NCBI RefSeq assembly: GCF_000188035.1 | Contig: NZ_AEUY02000005.1 | Coordinates: forward strand, 868,001-932,000 | Origin: Streptococcus pseudoporcinus LQ 940-04 | GTDB lineage: Bacteria > Bacillota > Bacilli > Lactobacillales > Streptococcaceae | Length of the DNA: 64,000 nt | Reading direction: 5' to 3' | In this document: piece after piece, positions 39,887-48,581 of the stretch | Layout: the number at the start of each line of letters is the position of its first letter | Position numbering within the stretch: the first letter of the stretch is position 1 | Notes under the pieces: model-generated | The model's input: only the letters and a program-made list of their open reading frames with translations | Databases searched by the model: none | Told to the model about the DNA's origin: nothing | Made by a program: the position numbers and the translations under genes

Positions 39887-40627
39887 ATGTATTTAATTAA
39901 AGAAGCATCACAAATTTCAGGAGTTACTATCAGAACCCTGCATCATTATGACCAGATTGGACTATTAAAGGTAAATAAATATGATAATGGGTACCGTTAT
40001 TATACAAATGAAGATATTGAAAACATAAAAATAATTAGATACTATAGATTTCTTGGATTTTCTCTTGAAAAAATAAAAAAAATAATGAATGAAAAAGATT
40101 TTGATACCATCACAGCATTACAATCTCAATTAGAAATGCTAGCCGATGAGCAAAATAAGATTTCAGTTCTTATGGAGAATATACAAAGAACAATTGACGC
40201 CAAAAAATCAAAACTTGAGAACCGAACTTCCAATCAATTTGATGGATTCACGCTATTAGATAATATCGAATATCAAAGTAAAGCGTTAGAACAGTTTGGT
40301 AAAGAAGCCATGATTGAATCTTCAAAGAGACAAAATGGAATAGAATTAGAAGTTAATGAATACTTTAACGATATTTTTATAAAGTTTGCACAAAAAATGA
40401 ATAAGGAGAAATTGCCTAAAGAGAAAGAAGTACAAGATATTTGTTTAGAACTTTACGATACATTAAATAAATATGCTTTTGATTGCTCTTTAGAAGTTTT
40501 TGGATTAATCGGTAAGACTTACTATAATAATTTAGACTTTAGGAAAAATATTGATAAATTTGGTGAAGGATTAGCTGAGTATATTTCAAAGTCGATTGCT
40601 AAGTTTGTTGAAAATGATAATAAGTGA
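39887..40627 (+). CDS. MerR family regulator with TipAS-like domain
   Basis: Transcription regulator of 246 residues. The MerR winged helix spans about residues 1-70 (VTIRTLHHYDQIGLLKV) and a coiled-coil dimer helix runs over 75-115. A C-terminal TipAS-type domain (about 130-245), which in other members binds peptide antibiotics, completes it. It is divergent from the metalloprotease gene and likely controls it through the 19-bp-spacer promoter between them. The ligand is unknown. Confidence 0.85.
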   Translation: MYLIKEASQISGVTIRTLHHYDQIGLLKVNKYDNGYRYYTNEDIENIKIIRYYRFLGFSLEKIKKIMNEKDFDTITALQSQLEMLADEQNKISVLMENIQRTIDAKKSKLENRTSNQFDGFTLLDNIEYQSKALEQFGKEAMIESSKRQNGIELEVNEYFNDIFIKFAQKMNKEKLPKEKEVQDICLELYDTLNKYAFDCSLEVFGLIGKTYYNNLDFRKNIDKFGEGLAEYISKSIAKFVENDNK

Positions 40628-40787
40628 TTTTTATTTAAAAAGAAAAATAAAATAGAAAGAATAATATGAAATTTAAAGATTATACTTGGGATAAAGAATT
40701 TGAAATTAAATGGTACTCTTAAGATAATCACTATGATAGTAATAGTGTTAAAAAGGAATTTGTATAATCAAATTAATAGGACGAATT

Positions 40788-41297
40788 ATGAAGAATATAG
40801 TTTTAGAAACTAGGCGATTTATTTTATTAGAATAGGATGGCAGAGATCTATCTGAGTTAAAGTCGTTTTTGCAAGACGAAGAAGTGATGTGGGCTTATGA
40901 CAAGAGTTTTACTGATCAAGATTGTCAGAACTGGTTAGATTGGAATATGAATTCTTACAGGACTGATGGATTTGGTCTGTGGAAAATCATTTATAAAGAA
41001 ACTTCAGAGGTCGTAGGTGAATGTGGCATTACAATGCAAACTGTTGAAGGAGAAAATTATCCTGAAATAGGTTACCATCTTAAAAAAGAGCATTGGAATA
41101 AAGGAATTGCGACAGAAGTTGCTAGGGCAGTACGAGATTATGCTTTCAAAGAGCTAAACCTTGAGGAACTCATTATCATCAGTCGAGATATTAATTTACA
41201 GTCAATGAATATTGCCATAAAATCAGGATTTACTATTAAAAAAAGATTTTTGAAGAATGATAGATTTCCTCATTTTATGTTTTACTTGAAAAGATAG
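40788..41297 (+). pseudogene. GNAT acetyltransferase with a nonsense codon
   Basis: Reads MKNIVLETRRFILLE, then TAG at 40833-40835 (codon 16), then continues in the same frame through a full GNAT domain. That domain includes EIGYHLKKEHWNKGIATEVARAV (acetyl-CoA loop) and ends FPHFMFYLKR. This is the RimJ/RimL type. No good ribosome site exists after the stop, although a TTG at 40869 could in principle restart. A short truncated frame of 18 codons at 40665-40721 lies just before it. Confidence 0.75.
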
Positions 41298-41306
41298 GAA
41301 TAAGAT

Positions 41307-42099
41307 ATGTTACCTTATTATGTTGTGAATGCTTTTACCAACAAGACGTTTAGTGGCAACCCTGCGGGGATTGTGGTTTTAGATGAACCGATTAAAGAGG
41401 AATTAATGCAGAAAATAGCTAAAGAAAATAAACTATCTGAGACTGCATTTATTTTAAAGGAAAAAGATCTATATAAGATTAGATGGTTCATACCAGAAAA
41501 AGAAGTGGATTTATGTGGGCATGCGACTTTAGCAAGTACCTATGTTATTTCACGTTATCTTGAAGATGATTTAAGTCATATCACTTTCTCTTCAAAGTCA
41601 GGACTTCTAGAAGTAACTATTAGTGGTGAAGAAATAACCTTATTTTTTCCAATAGTTGACGTTAAGCAAGTTCCAATAACAGCGATGATGAGAGAATCGA
41701 TTGAACCTACTATCCTGGAAGCTTATCGAACAGCAGATGAAGAGCATCTTATTTTATGCTTAGAAAATCAAGAATGCATTGAGAAACTCAAAATTGACTT
41801 GGATAAGATTAGTCAATTAGCACCACATGGGGTGACGGTGACAGCCCAAAGTTTTGACAATGACATTGATTATGTTCTACGGTACTTTGCACCAAATTAT
41901 GGTATCAATGAAGATCCTGTTACTGGCTCAGCACAGACACGTTTAGCACCAATTTGGGCGAAAAAGCTTGGAAAGGAACAAATTAATATCCAAGCAATTA
42001 TCTGAAAGACAAGGGGCAATGACGGTTGAATTGGAAGGAAATCTTGTTAAAATATCAGGACAAGCTAATTTGTATCTGGAAGCTAGTATAGATATTTAG
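41307..42099 (+). pseudogene. PhzF family epimerase/isomerase, frameshifted
   Basis: The PhzF fold reads well from MLPYYVVNAFTNKTFSGNPAGIVV through the EDPVTGSAQ motif to about 41994, where it reaches an early TGA (42003-42005). The conserved end QLSERQGAMTVELEG...SIDI continues in another frame from 41995 to the stop at 42097-42099. One extra base or two missing bases near 41994 account for this. Without the shift the protein would be about 264 residues, normal for PhzF. Confidence 0.75.
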
Positions 42100-42140
42100 A
42101 ACTTGAAAGTTAACAATTTTATTGAGGAAGGGGTGTATTA

Positions 42141-42671
42141 ATGATACAAAGAGAAATGAAACTTGAACGATATAATAATAAATGGCCAGAGCAGTATCAA
42201 GAAATTAAAGAAGAGCTTACTAGACTATTAAGTGGGCTAGAATTAGAATGTCATCATTTTGGATCAACTTCAATCAAAGGTATGGCTTCTAAACCGATTA
42301 TTGATGTACTCATATTCGTTAACAATATTAGTGTGGTAGATATGTATAATAATTCCATGTTGCAATCCGGATATGTTGCTAAAGGTGAGAATGGGATTTC
42401 TGGAAGAAGATATTTTGTTAAGTATTCAAAAGACAAAATAAATCATTTAGTACACCTACATTTTTATGAAAAGGGAGATCTGAAAGGTTTACAAGAGTTA
42501 CGATTTAGAGATTACTTAATAGAAAATAAGATGGCATTCACTCGTTATTTAGAGGTGAAAGTCGAAGCGAGTAAGAAATATAAAGTTAATCCAGAAGCCT
42601 ATCAAAATCATAAGTCTACGGTTATTGATGATATTAATAAAGAGATTACAAAGACAAAAGCTTTTAAATAA
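42141..42671 (+). CDS. GrpB family nucleotidyltransferase-like protein
   Basis: A 176-residue protein of the GrpB/UPF0157 family, a nucleotidyltransferase fold. HHFGSTSIKGMASKPIIDVLI carries the Gly-Ser and Asp residues of the fold, and HLVHLHFYEKGD and LRFRDYL follow. It is the last gene of the module between the direct repeats. Function of this family is not settled; members are often found beside acetyltransferases on mobile DNA. Confidence 0.75.
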   Translation: MIQREMKLERYNNKWPEQYQEIKEELTRLLSGLELECHHFGSTSIKGMASKPIIDVLIFVNNISVVDMYNNSMLQSGYVAKGENGISGRRYFVKYSKDKINHLVHLHFYEKGDLKGLQELRFRDYLIENKMAFTRYLEVKVEASKKYKVNPEAYQNHKSTVIDDINKEITKTKAFK

Positions 42672-42726
42672 ACTTAGATAAAAAATCAATGAACTATTCG
42701 ACTTAAAAAGAAAACTAATAGATATT

Positions 42727-42763
42727 AAAAAATCGTTTTACAAAATTCTGTAAAACGATTTTT
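42727..42763. terminator. Bidirectional terminator after the GrpB-like gene
   Basis: The perfect arms AAAAAATCGTTTTACA and TGTAAAACGATTTTT (42727-42742 and 42749-42763) enclose a 6-nt loop. Confidence 0.85.
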
Positions 42764-42908
42764 CTTGTGTATAGAAGATACTGTCATTGTCTATTTTTTG
42801 TCTTATTGAAATAAATTTGAGTGAATTTAGACTAATTTAGTGAATCAAGAAAGGGTTTAATTCAATGTTTATGGTATTTGCAAGACTTAAAAAATCGTGG
42901 AATAAGTC

Positions 42909-42929
42909 TTGCATATTCATCATAAGATT
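42909..42929. repeat. Right copy of 21-bp direct repeat
   Basis: Identical to 38700-38720. The sequence beyond it (to about 42975) still resembles the ybaB promoter region, including a minus-strand TATAAT at 42973-42968. To the left it does not continue as ybaB. The rest of the 42672-43301 gap holds the terminator at 42727, a perfect 24-bp palindrome at 43228-43251 and no gene I can support. Confidence 0.85.
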
Positions 42930-43227
42930 ATTAAGATTCCTTTCATATCAACATTTTTACCTTGTTTATTATAACTGTTTTTCACTCAAAGGGCAAGATA
43001 AGGATAGAATCATCTCCCTTAATACTTATAACTTCTGTATAGCAACTAATGCTATTGATAATGACTTTTAAAAGAAGTCTAAGCTCTAAAAATAAAATGA
43101 TGATTCGTAATGATATTGGTCGCTGAAACATTTTCGGTTTGCTTACTAAATACAATTGTTGACGTTTTGGGGAGTCATGATACCCTGAGATAGGCATGGA
43201 AAAAAGGATATCCTTAAAAAATGAAAG

Positions 43228-43251
43228 CTACAAAAGATATATCTTTTGTAG
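43228..43251. terminator. Palindrome downstream of citC
   Basis: A perfect 12 + 12 bp palindrome centred on GATATATC. On the minus strand it lies about 50 bp after the citC stop and is followed by an interrupted T-rich tract, so it may end the citC transcript. Confidence 0.45.
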
Positions 43252-43301
43252 TATGATAAATAACCACCGCTCGTGAGTCCTACTAGCGTCTAATAAGTAT
43301 T

Positions 43302-44348
43302 TTAGTAGTGAATAACATTACTTTTTTTCTGGATAGTTTTAATAAGGTCTTTGGCTTGAGGGCTAGTTAGGTAATCAAATGTGGTTTTAGGCACTAGGTC
43401 TTTAATGAGTTCTAACTTACCATCTTTAATAAACTGACGAACAGTTGAGGCACTGATCATTTGCCCATTCACTTCCTTGCGAGGGATCATGGTGTAAATG
43501 ATACTATTTGCTGGGAGCTGTTTTTGCATGGTTTTATTGTAGAGGTTGGTAACAAAGCTGGTCGGTTCTTCGCCGACATAACGTCTTGTGATACCTAATT
43601 CTTGCGCAATTGCGACAAAAATGTTTATATCCAGTTTTGCCTGACTAATAATGACATGTTCTTGGTCTTTTTGAAAATAACTTGGGAAGGTGGCCTGACT
43701 GATGATATAAGGTCCAGTTTCGTGATAGGAGATATTATCTAAATGCGCGGTTCCAGCCATGATTAATTCTTTGCGAACGGCAAATGGGATGAGGCTACTA
43801 TCCTCGCTGACCATGAATAGATGGACCTGCTTATTTTCTGCGGCAGCTTTTTCCACTAGGGATAGATGTCCCAAAGTAAAAGGATTAGCATTCATGACGA
43901 TGGCTGCACTTTCCTTGCTAGGCTCACTCTCTTTTTTTAGTCTTTTGAGGTAATCGGCAAAGCCAGATTTGCGATTTTCCATAAAAGTGACCATATTAGG
44001 AATCTCGGTGATGGTATAAAAGCCCAGAGCTTTGAAGAATTTACTGGTATCTGGTTTGGTGTAGACGAAGAGATGGGTGTTTCCTCGTTCAAATTGGACG
44101 TTAATTAAGTGGGTAACTAGGGTATTAAGTAGGGCGTCACCGCTATAACGTTTACAGATGGCAAAGCAGCGAAGGCTGTTGGCAAAGAGGCTTCCCGTTG
44201 CAATTAATGTGCCATCTTCTTCGAAAATACCACAGGTATAGTCTAAGTTTTGGTCCCGCTTAATACCGGCATCTTCTAGCAATTGAGTAACTTTATCCTG
44301 GTTAAGCTTGTCTGAGGGGAATATCTTTGAAACGGTAAAGTCTGACAT
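43302..44348 (-). CDS. citC: [Citrate (pro-3S)-lyase] ligase
   Basis: Acetylates the thiol of the lyase prosthetic group with acetate and ATP, turning on citrate lyase, 348 residues. The N-terminal GNAT-like half is about residues 1-130. The C-terminal nucleotidyltransferase half has NPFTLGH near residue 157 and the late ISASTVRQFI motif. It follows a LysR gene by 11 bp on the minus strand and is the only citC in the window, so it probably serves both lyases. Confidence 0.93.
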   Translation of the reverse strand: MSDFTVSKIFPSDKLNQDKVTQLLEDAGIKRDQNLDYTCGIFEEDGTLIATGSLFANSLRCFAICKRYSGDALLNTLVTHLINVQFERGNTHLFVYTKPDTSKFFKALGFYTITEIPNMVTFMENRKSGFADYLKRLKKESEPSKESAAIVMNANPFTLGHLSLVEKAAAENKQVHLFMVSEDSSLIPFAVRKELIMAGTAHLDNISYHETGPYIISQATFPSYFQKDQEHVIISQAKLDINIFVAIAQELGITRRYVGEEPTSFVTNLYNKTMQKQLPANSIIYTMIPRKEVNGQMISASTVRQFIKDGKLELIKDLVPKTTFDYLTSPQAKDLIKTIQKKSNVIHY

Positions 44349-44359
44349 AGGTATCCTTT

Positions 44360-45223
44360 CTAGTCTGAGATGATCTGGGCAGTTTTGATAAAAGCCTTGA
44401 TTTGAGGAAGTTGATAGGTCTCTTTGTTAAATAGGAGATAGGTGGAACGTATGAAGGGCTCACCATTTTTGAAAGACAGCTTGTGAATGTCTCCTTTAAA
44501 GTAGGGCAGAGCAATATCTGGTACGATTGCCCAACCTAAGCCGCGAGATACCATTTCAACACAAGTCGTGACATTATCAACAATGATGCCGTTGTGTTTG
44601 TTGGGGTGTAGTTGGTTTTCCCGCATCCATTGTGCTACTTCTCGTTCAAAAGTAGCATCAGAATGTCGCCCGATGTAGGGGAGTTGTTTTAGGTTAGTGT
44701 CCCGACTATTTGAGCTTCTAATTAAGTTGACACGTTCACGATTGAGAAGAATTTTATGTTCTTTCCAATGAAATTCACCGCGAACAATAGCGACATCAAT
44801 CTTACCTAAGACCAGATCTTGATAGACGTTACGACTATAATTGGTTTTAACTTGAATGTTGACATGTGGAAATTCTTGTCGGTAGCGGGCTAATACTTCA
44901 GGAAAGACATAGTGTGCATAGTTAATGGAGACACCAGCACGTAGGGTTCCAGAAATATGGTTTTTTTGTAATTGAATCTTCTCCCGCATTTTTTGTAGGC
45001 TTGTCATTATCTCGTAAGCGTGTTTTAAGACGGTCTCTCCTTGAGCTGTGAAGCGGATACCTTGACGAGAGCGAATCATGATTTGTGTGTTCAGTTCTTG
45101 TTCAAGGGCATTAATCCGTTTTGATAAAGCGGATTGTGTGACATATAGACGGTCAGCAGCATGGGTAATGTTGTGGGTCTCATCGAGAGTTACTAGTAAC
45201 TCCAAATCTCTTTCGTCCATTCT
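44360..45223 (-). CDS. LysR-type regulator of the set A citrate lyase genes
   Basis: LTTR of 287 residues. The HTH covers about residues 1-60 (ITHAADRLYVTQSALSKRINALE). The effector domain covers about 88-287. The start at 45223 has AGAGGA 6 bp upstream. An ATG 15 bases earlier sits directly beside the -10 TATAAT (45249-45244) and has no ribosome site. It is divergent from citD1 and cotranscribed with citC, so citrate or a related acid is the likely co-inducer (inference). Confidence 0.8.
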   Translation of the reverse strand, partial: RMDERDLELLVTLDETHNITHAADRLYVTQSALSKRINALEQELNTQIMIRSRQGIRFTAQGETVLKHAYEIMTSLQKMREKIQLQKNHISGTLRAGVSINYAHYVFPEVLARYRQEFPHVNIQVKTNYSRNVYQDLVLGKIDVAIVRGEFHWKEHKILLNRERVNLIRSSNSRDTNLKQLPYIGRHSDATFEREVAQWMRENQLHPNKHNGIIVDNVTTCVEMVSRGLGWAIVPDIALPYFKGDIHKLSFKNGEPFIRSTYLLFNKETYQLPQIKAFIKTAQIISD

Positions 45224-45463
45224 AATTCCTCTTTTCATTGTCTATTATACACGCGTCAGCTTTTTTTCAATATCTAAAAAAGGGAAAAACAATTAAAAAA
45301 CAGTTGTTTTAAGCATGACCGTTCACCATAGAAAAAGAACGAGAAGAATTCAGGAGCGTTGACCATATCTTTATTGAGAGCCTTTCCAAACGGCTAGGCA
45401 ACTATTCCTGATTGGCATGGAAGATGATGCCATCTTGACCTTTTACTTCTTATTTTGGCTAGT

Positions 45464-45491
45464 TATAATGGAAATAAGAAGAGTCAAGGAG
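45464..45491 (+). promoter_or_regulatory. Probable promoter and ribosome site of citD1E1F1
   Basis: TATAAT at 45464-45469 and AAGGAG at 45486-45491 precede citD1. The -35 is poor (TTTACT at 45442-45447, 16-bp spacer), in line with activator dependence. Confidence 0.45.
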
Positions 45492-45497
45492 TATTAT

Positions 45498-45791
45498 ATG
45501 GAAATCAAAAAAGTAGCTATTGCCGGAACGTTAGAATCTTCTGATGTTCAAGTTATTGTGGAGCCGCAAGATACTTTACAGGTTAGCATTGAGAGTAGCG
45601 TCATGAATCAATATGGTTTAGCCATTCAAAAAACAGTTGATGAGGTACTTGAACATTTAGGTATCACTTCTGGTAAGTTTATCATTGTCGATAAAGGTGC
45701 TTTAGATTGTACTCTTAGAGCCCGCCTTCAAACAGCTATTTATAGAAGCAACGATTTATCTCAAGGTCATATTTCATGGGGGAAACTTTAA
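45498..45791 (+). CDS. citD: Citrate lyase acyl carrier (gamma) subunit, set A
   Basis: Acyl carrier protein of 97 residues. The GTLESSDVQV segment holds the Ser that receives the phosphoribosyl-dephospho-CoA group. [19 protein letters not shown] near the C terminus is conserved in CitD. ATG 45498 is set by AAGGAG; an upstream in-frame start would add 27 residues that include a hydrophobic stretch foreign to the family. It is the first gene of a citD-citE-citF set and overlaps citE1 by one base. Confidence 0.9.
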   Translation: MEIKKVAIAGTLESSDVQVIVEPQDTLQVSIESSVMNQYGLAIQKTVDEVLEHLGITSGKFIIVDKGALDCTLRARLQTAIYRSNDLSQGHISWGKL

Positions 45792-46705
45792 TGCCAATAA
45801 GAAGACAAAGACCAATAAAGAATCGGTTACGCCGCAGCATGATGTTTTTAAATGCTCAGAATCCTGCACTGTTGAAAGATGCCTATATTTTTGGGGCAGA
45901 TAGTCTTATTCTAGACTTAGAAGATGCTGTTGCAGAGAATCAAAAGGATGCAGCTCGTTTTTCACTCTATCATGCATTGACAACTATTGATTATGGGAAT
46001 ACAGAAGTATTAGTTCGGATCAATGGACTCGATACACCGCATTGGCAAGAAGATATTCGTGTAGCTGTAGCTGGCGGGGCTGATGGGATAAGAATAGCAA
46101 AATGTGAGTCTGCTAAAGATGTGCAAATGATTGAAGCTGCTGTATTAGCAGCTGAGAAAGAATTTGGTAAAGAAGAAGGGCGTACCTTATTAATGGCGGC
46201 TCTTGAAAGTCCATTAGGCATTCTTAATGCCCTTGAAATTTGTATGGCTTCGGATAGACTGTTTGGCGTAGCCATTGCTGGTGGGGATTTCCGTAAATCC
46301 ATGCGTGTCGGAATTGAAAAGGGGGGTATCGAGATAAATACGGCTCGTGGTCTCATCTTATTAGCAGCACGCGCGGCAGGTGTCCAATGTTACGATACCA
46401 ATTATCCACGTATTGAAGATATGGAAGGTTATCGTGAAGAAGTTGAATTAGCTCGTAAAATGGGATTTGATGGAAAATCTATTATTAATCCTCGCCAAAT
46501 TTCTTTGGTACATGAGCTATTTGCGCCAACTAAAGAGGAAATTGCTTATTCTGAAAAACTTCTTCGTTCCATGAATGAACAGCTGGGGAGTGGAATTGGC
46601 GTTTACACTGTTGATGGCAAGATGGTTGATAAACCATTCTTTGAAGAGGCGCAAAGAATTATTGATTTAGCTAAACTTAGTGGTGTTTACTACGGTGAGA
46701 TGTAA
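45791..46705 (+). CDS. citE: CitE-like lyase beta subunit, set A (divergent)
   Basis: HpcH/HpaI-type aldolase fold, 304 residues. In citrate lyase this subunit cleaves citryl-ACP to oxaloacetate and acetyl-ACP. DLEDAV, the substrate Arg in VRINGLD and the Glu of ALESPLG are kept. The usual GAEDYV motif, present in the set B copy, reads AGGDFRKS here: the Asp stays but Glu becomes Gly. The basic N terminus (PIRRQRPIKNRLRR) is longer than in set B. The start at 45791 overlaps the citD1 stop (TAATG); ATG 45776 is an alternative. Specificity may therefore differ from citrate. Confidence 0.85.
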   Translation: MPIRRQRPIKNRLRRSMMFLNAQNPALLKDAYIFGADSLILDLEDAVAENQKDAARFSLYHALTTIDYGNTEVLVRINGLDTPHWQEDIRVAVAGGADGIRIAKCESAKDVQMIEAAVLAAEKEFGKEEGRTLLMAALESPLGILNALEICMASDRLFGVAIAGGDFRKSMRVGIEKGGIEINTARGLILLAARAAGVQCYDTNYPRIEDMEGYREEVELARKMGFDGKSIINPRQISLVHELFAPTKEEIAYSEKLLRSMNEQLGSGIGVYTVDGKMVDKPFFEEAQRIIDLAKLSGVYYGEM

Positions 46706-46719
46706 GAAGGGATGAGATA

Positions 46720-48279
46720 ATGAAAAATGTAGTGAATCGGCATATTCCTGAAGTCTTGTTAGGAGAGAGCAAAGAAATTTACCAAGGCAAGTATTACATG
46801 AATGGTAAAGTTTACCAAAAAGATGCTCCTAGATCTCGTCCATTCGTTAAACCCGTAGATAGTAAGGTGCTTGGATCAATCAAAGAAGTCTGCCAAAAGA
46901 TCGGTGTCAGAGATGGAATGACAATCTCTTTTCACCATGCCCTCCGAAACGGAGACTATGTGATGAGTATGGTCACTAAGGTCTTGGTTGAAGAACTTGG
47001 TATCAGAGATTTAACCATTGCTGCCACATCGCTTGGTGAGGCCCAGGACCTAATCGCCGATTATATTGAAGCAGGCTACGTAACAGGTATTCAAACATCA
47101 GGTATTCGTGGCCGGATTGGCAAAGTCATTTCTGCTGGAAACCTAAAAACACCTGCTATCATTCGAAGTCATGGCGGCCGACCACGTGCGGTGGCTACTG
47201 GAGATGTCCATATTGATATTGCTTTTATGACGGCAGCATCTTCTGATAAGCAAGGGAATGCCAAAGGAACTGGTGGGAAACATAATTTTGGCTCTATGGG
47301 TTATGCAATTGATGATTCGCGCTATGCCGATTATACTGTTATTGTGACAGATACTCTCAATGATTATCCAAATGTACTGTGTACGGTTAATGCTAGTGAT
47401 GTTGATTATGTTGTACTTGTTGATGCTATTGGGGATAACCAAAAAATTGCAACCAAGGAAGCACGGGTGACCCAGGATCCTAGGGAACTAATGATGGCAG
47501 AAAATGTTGCTAATATAATTGCGGCAAGCCCTTACTTTAAAGAAGGATTCTCCTTTCAGACCGGTGCAGGTGGTCCATCATTAGCTGTAAACCGCTTTTT
47601 AGAAAGCCATATGCGTCAAAAAAAGGTTAAGATGGGCTTTGCTGTAGGTGGAATTAGTAAAGCTATCTGTGATCTGCAAGATAAAGGCTTGGTTGGGCAT
47701 ATCTTTGATGTGCAGAATTTTGATTTAGCAGCTGGAGACCATCTAGAAAAAACGGCAAATCACCACGAAATAAGTGTCAGTCAATATGCAGACCCGTTTA
47801 CTAAGGGAGCTTTTGTTAACCTGTTGGACTTCGTGGTTCTGTCGGCTCTAGAGATTGATACCGACTTCAACGTTAATGTTATTACAGGTTCTGACGGTGT
47901 TTTAAGGGGAGCCCCTGGAGGTCACCCAGACACCGCAGCTGGAAGTAAGTGTTGTATTATTGTTACGCCATTAACACGGGGGAGAGTGGCTACCGTTTGT
48001 GAAAAAGTTGTTACTGTGACAACACCGGGAGATTGTGTTGATGTGCTTGTGACAGACTATGGTATTGCTGTTAATCCATTAAGAGAAGATATCAAACAAT
48101 GGCTTGATGAGGCAGGAATTGCGCACGTCAATATTGAGGTGTTAAAAGAAAAAGCTTACAGTTTAGTTGGACGACCGAGCAACTTAGAATGGGAAGAAGA
48201 GGTTGTTGCAATCGTTGAAGCGCGCGATGGCACGATACTTGACGTGGTTAAAAAGATTAAACCACTGATTTTAGACTAG
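46720..48279 (+). CDS. citF: Citrate lyase alpha subunit, set A
   Basis: CoA-transferase-type subunit that exchanges acetyl-ACP for citryl-ACP, 519 residues. Conserved stretches include GMTISFHHALRNGDYV, RSHGGRPRAVATGDVHIDIAF, EGFSFQTGAGG and DFNVNVITGSDG. It differs from the set B copy in many positions but keeps these blocks. A GATGAG ribosome site lies 14 bp after citE1. No citX follows; the operon ends here. The gap to citG (48280-48581) holds a shared terminator. Confidence 0.9.
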   Translation: MKNVVNRHIPEVLLGESKEIYQGKYYMNGKVYQKDAPRSRPFVKPVDSKVLGSIKEVCQKIGVRDGMTISFHHALRNGDYVMSMVTKVLVEELGIRDLTIAATSLGEAQDLIADYIEAGYVTGIQTSGIRGRIGKVISAGNLKTPAIIRSHGGRPRAVATGDVHIDIAFMTAASSDKQGNAKGTGGKHNFGSMGYAIDDSRYADYTVIVTDTLNDYPNVLCTVNASDVDYVVLVDAIGDNQKIATKEARVTQDPRELMMAENVANIIAASPYFKEGFSFQTGAGGPSLAVNRFLESHMRQKKVKMGFAVGGISKAICDLQDKGLVGHIFDVQNFDLAAGDHLEKTANHHEISVSQYADPFTKGAFVNLLDFVVLSALEIDTDFNVNVITGSDGVLRGAPGGHPDTAAGSKCCIIVTPLTRGRVATVCEKVVTVTTPGDCVDVLVTDYGIAVNPLREDIKQWLDEAGIAHVNIEVLKEKAYSLVGRPSNLEWEEEVVAIVEARDGTILDVVKKIKPLILD

Positions 48280-48545
48280 TAGAGAAACCAAAATTAGTGT
48301 CACTCAGCATCTAAAAAGTTAGATTGAAGCCTAAGTGATTCGTTTTGAAATGACTTTAATGGTAGGAGACTGGACCTTTAGTCGGCTCTCTTTACCTCAT
48401 TACCAGCGGGCCCAATAGCTATTTCTCTCTTTGCTGGTGAATTGGGAGGGGATATAACTAAGAGGCTGGGATTCAAATTAGTCAGTCGGACCAGGTATAG
48501 GGTTATTGTTATGCTACTCCCCATTAAACTATCACTTATTTAACT
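48280..48545. other. Intergenic stretch without a supported gene
   Basis: It contains an imperfect dyad ACCAGC/GCTGGT near 48403-48445. An open, startless stretch at about 48400-48540 reads LPAGPIAISLFAGELGGD and may be a decayed membrane protein. I cannot name it. Confidence 0.2.
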
Positions 48546-48578
48546 AAAAAACAGGATGCTTAGAGGTATCCTGTTTTT
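48546..48578. terminator. Bidirectional terminator between citF1 and citG
   Basis: AAAAACAGGAT and ATCCTGTTTTT arms around a 10-nt loop, usable on both strands. Confidence 0.85.
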
Positions 48579-48581
48579 GGC

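Noticed and set aside
42865..43197. Short frames on both strands between the right repeat and citC
   Set aside because: AT-rich, overlapping each other in opposite strands, with no ribosome sites or recognisable domains.
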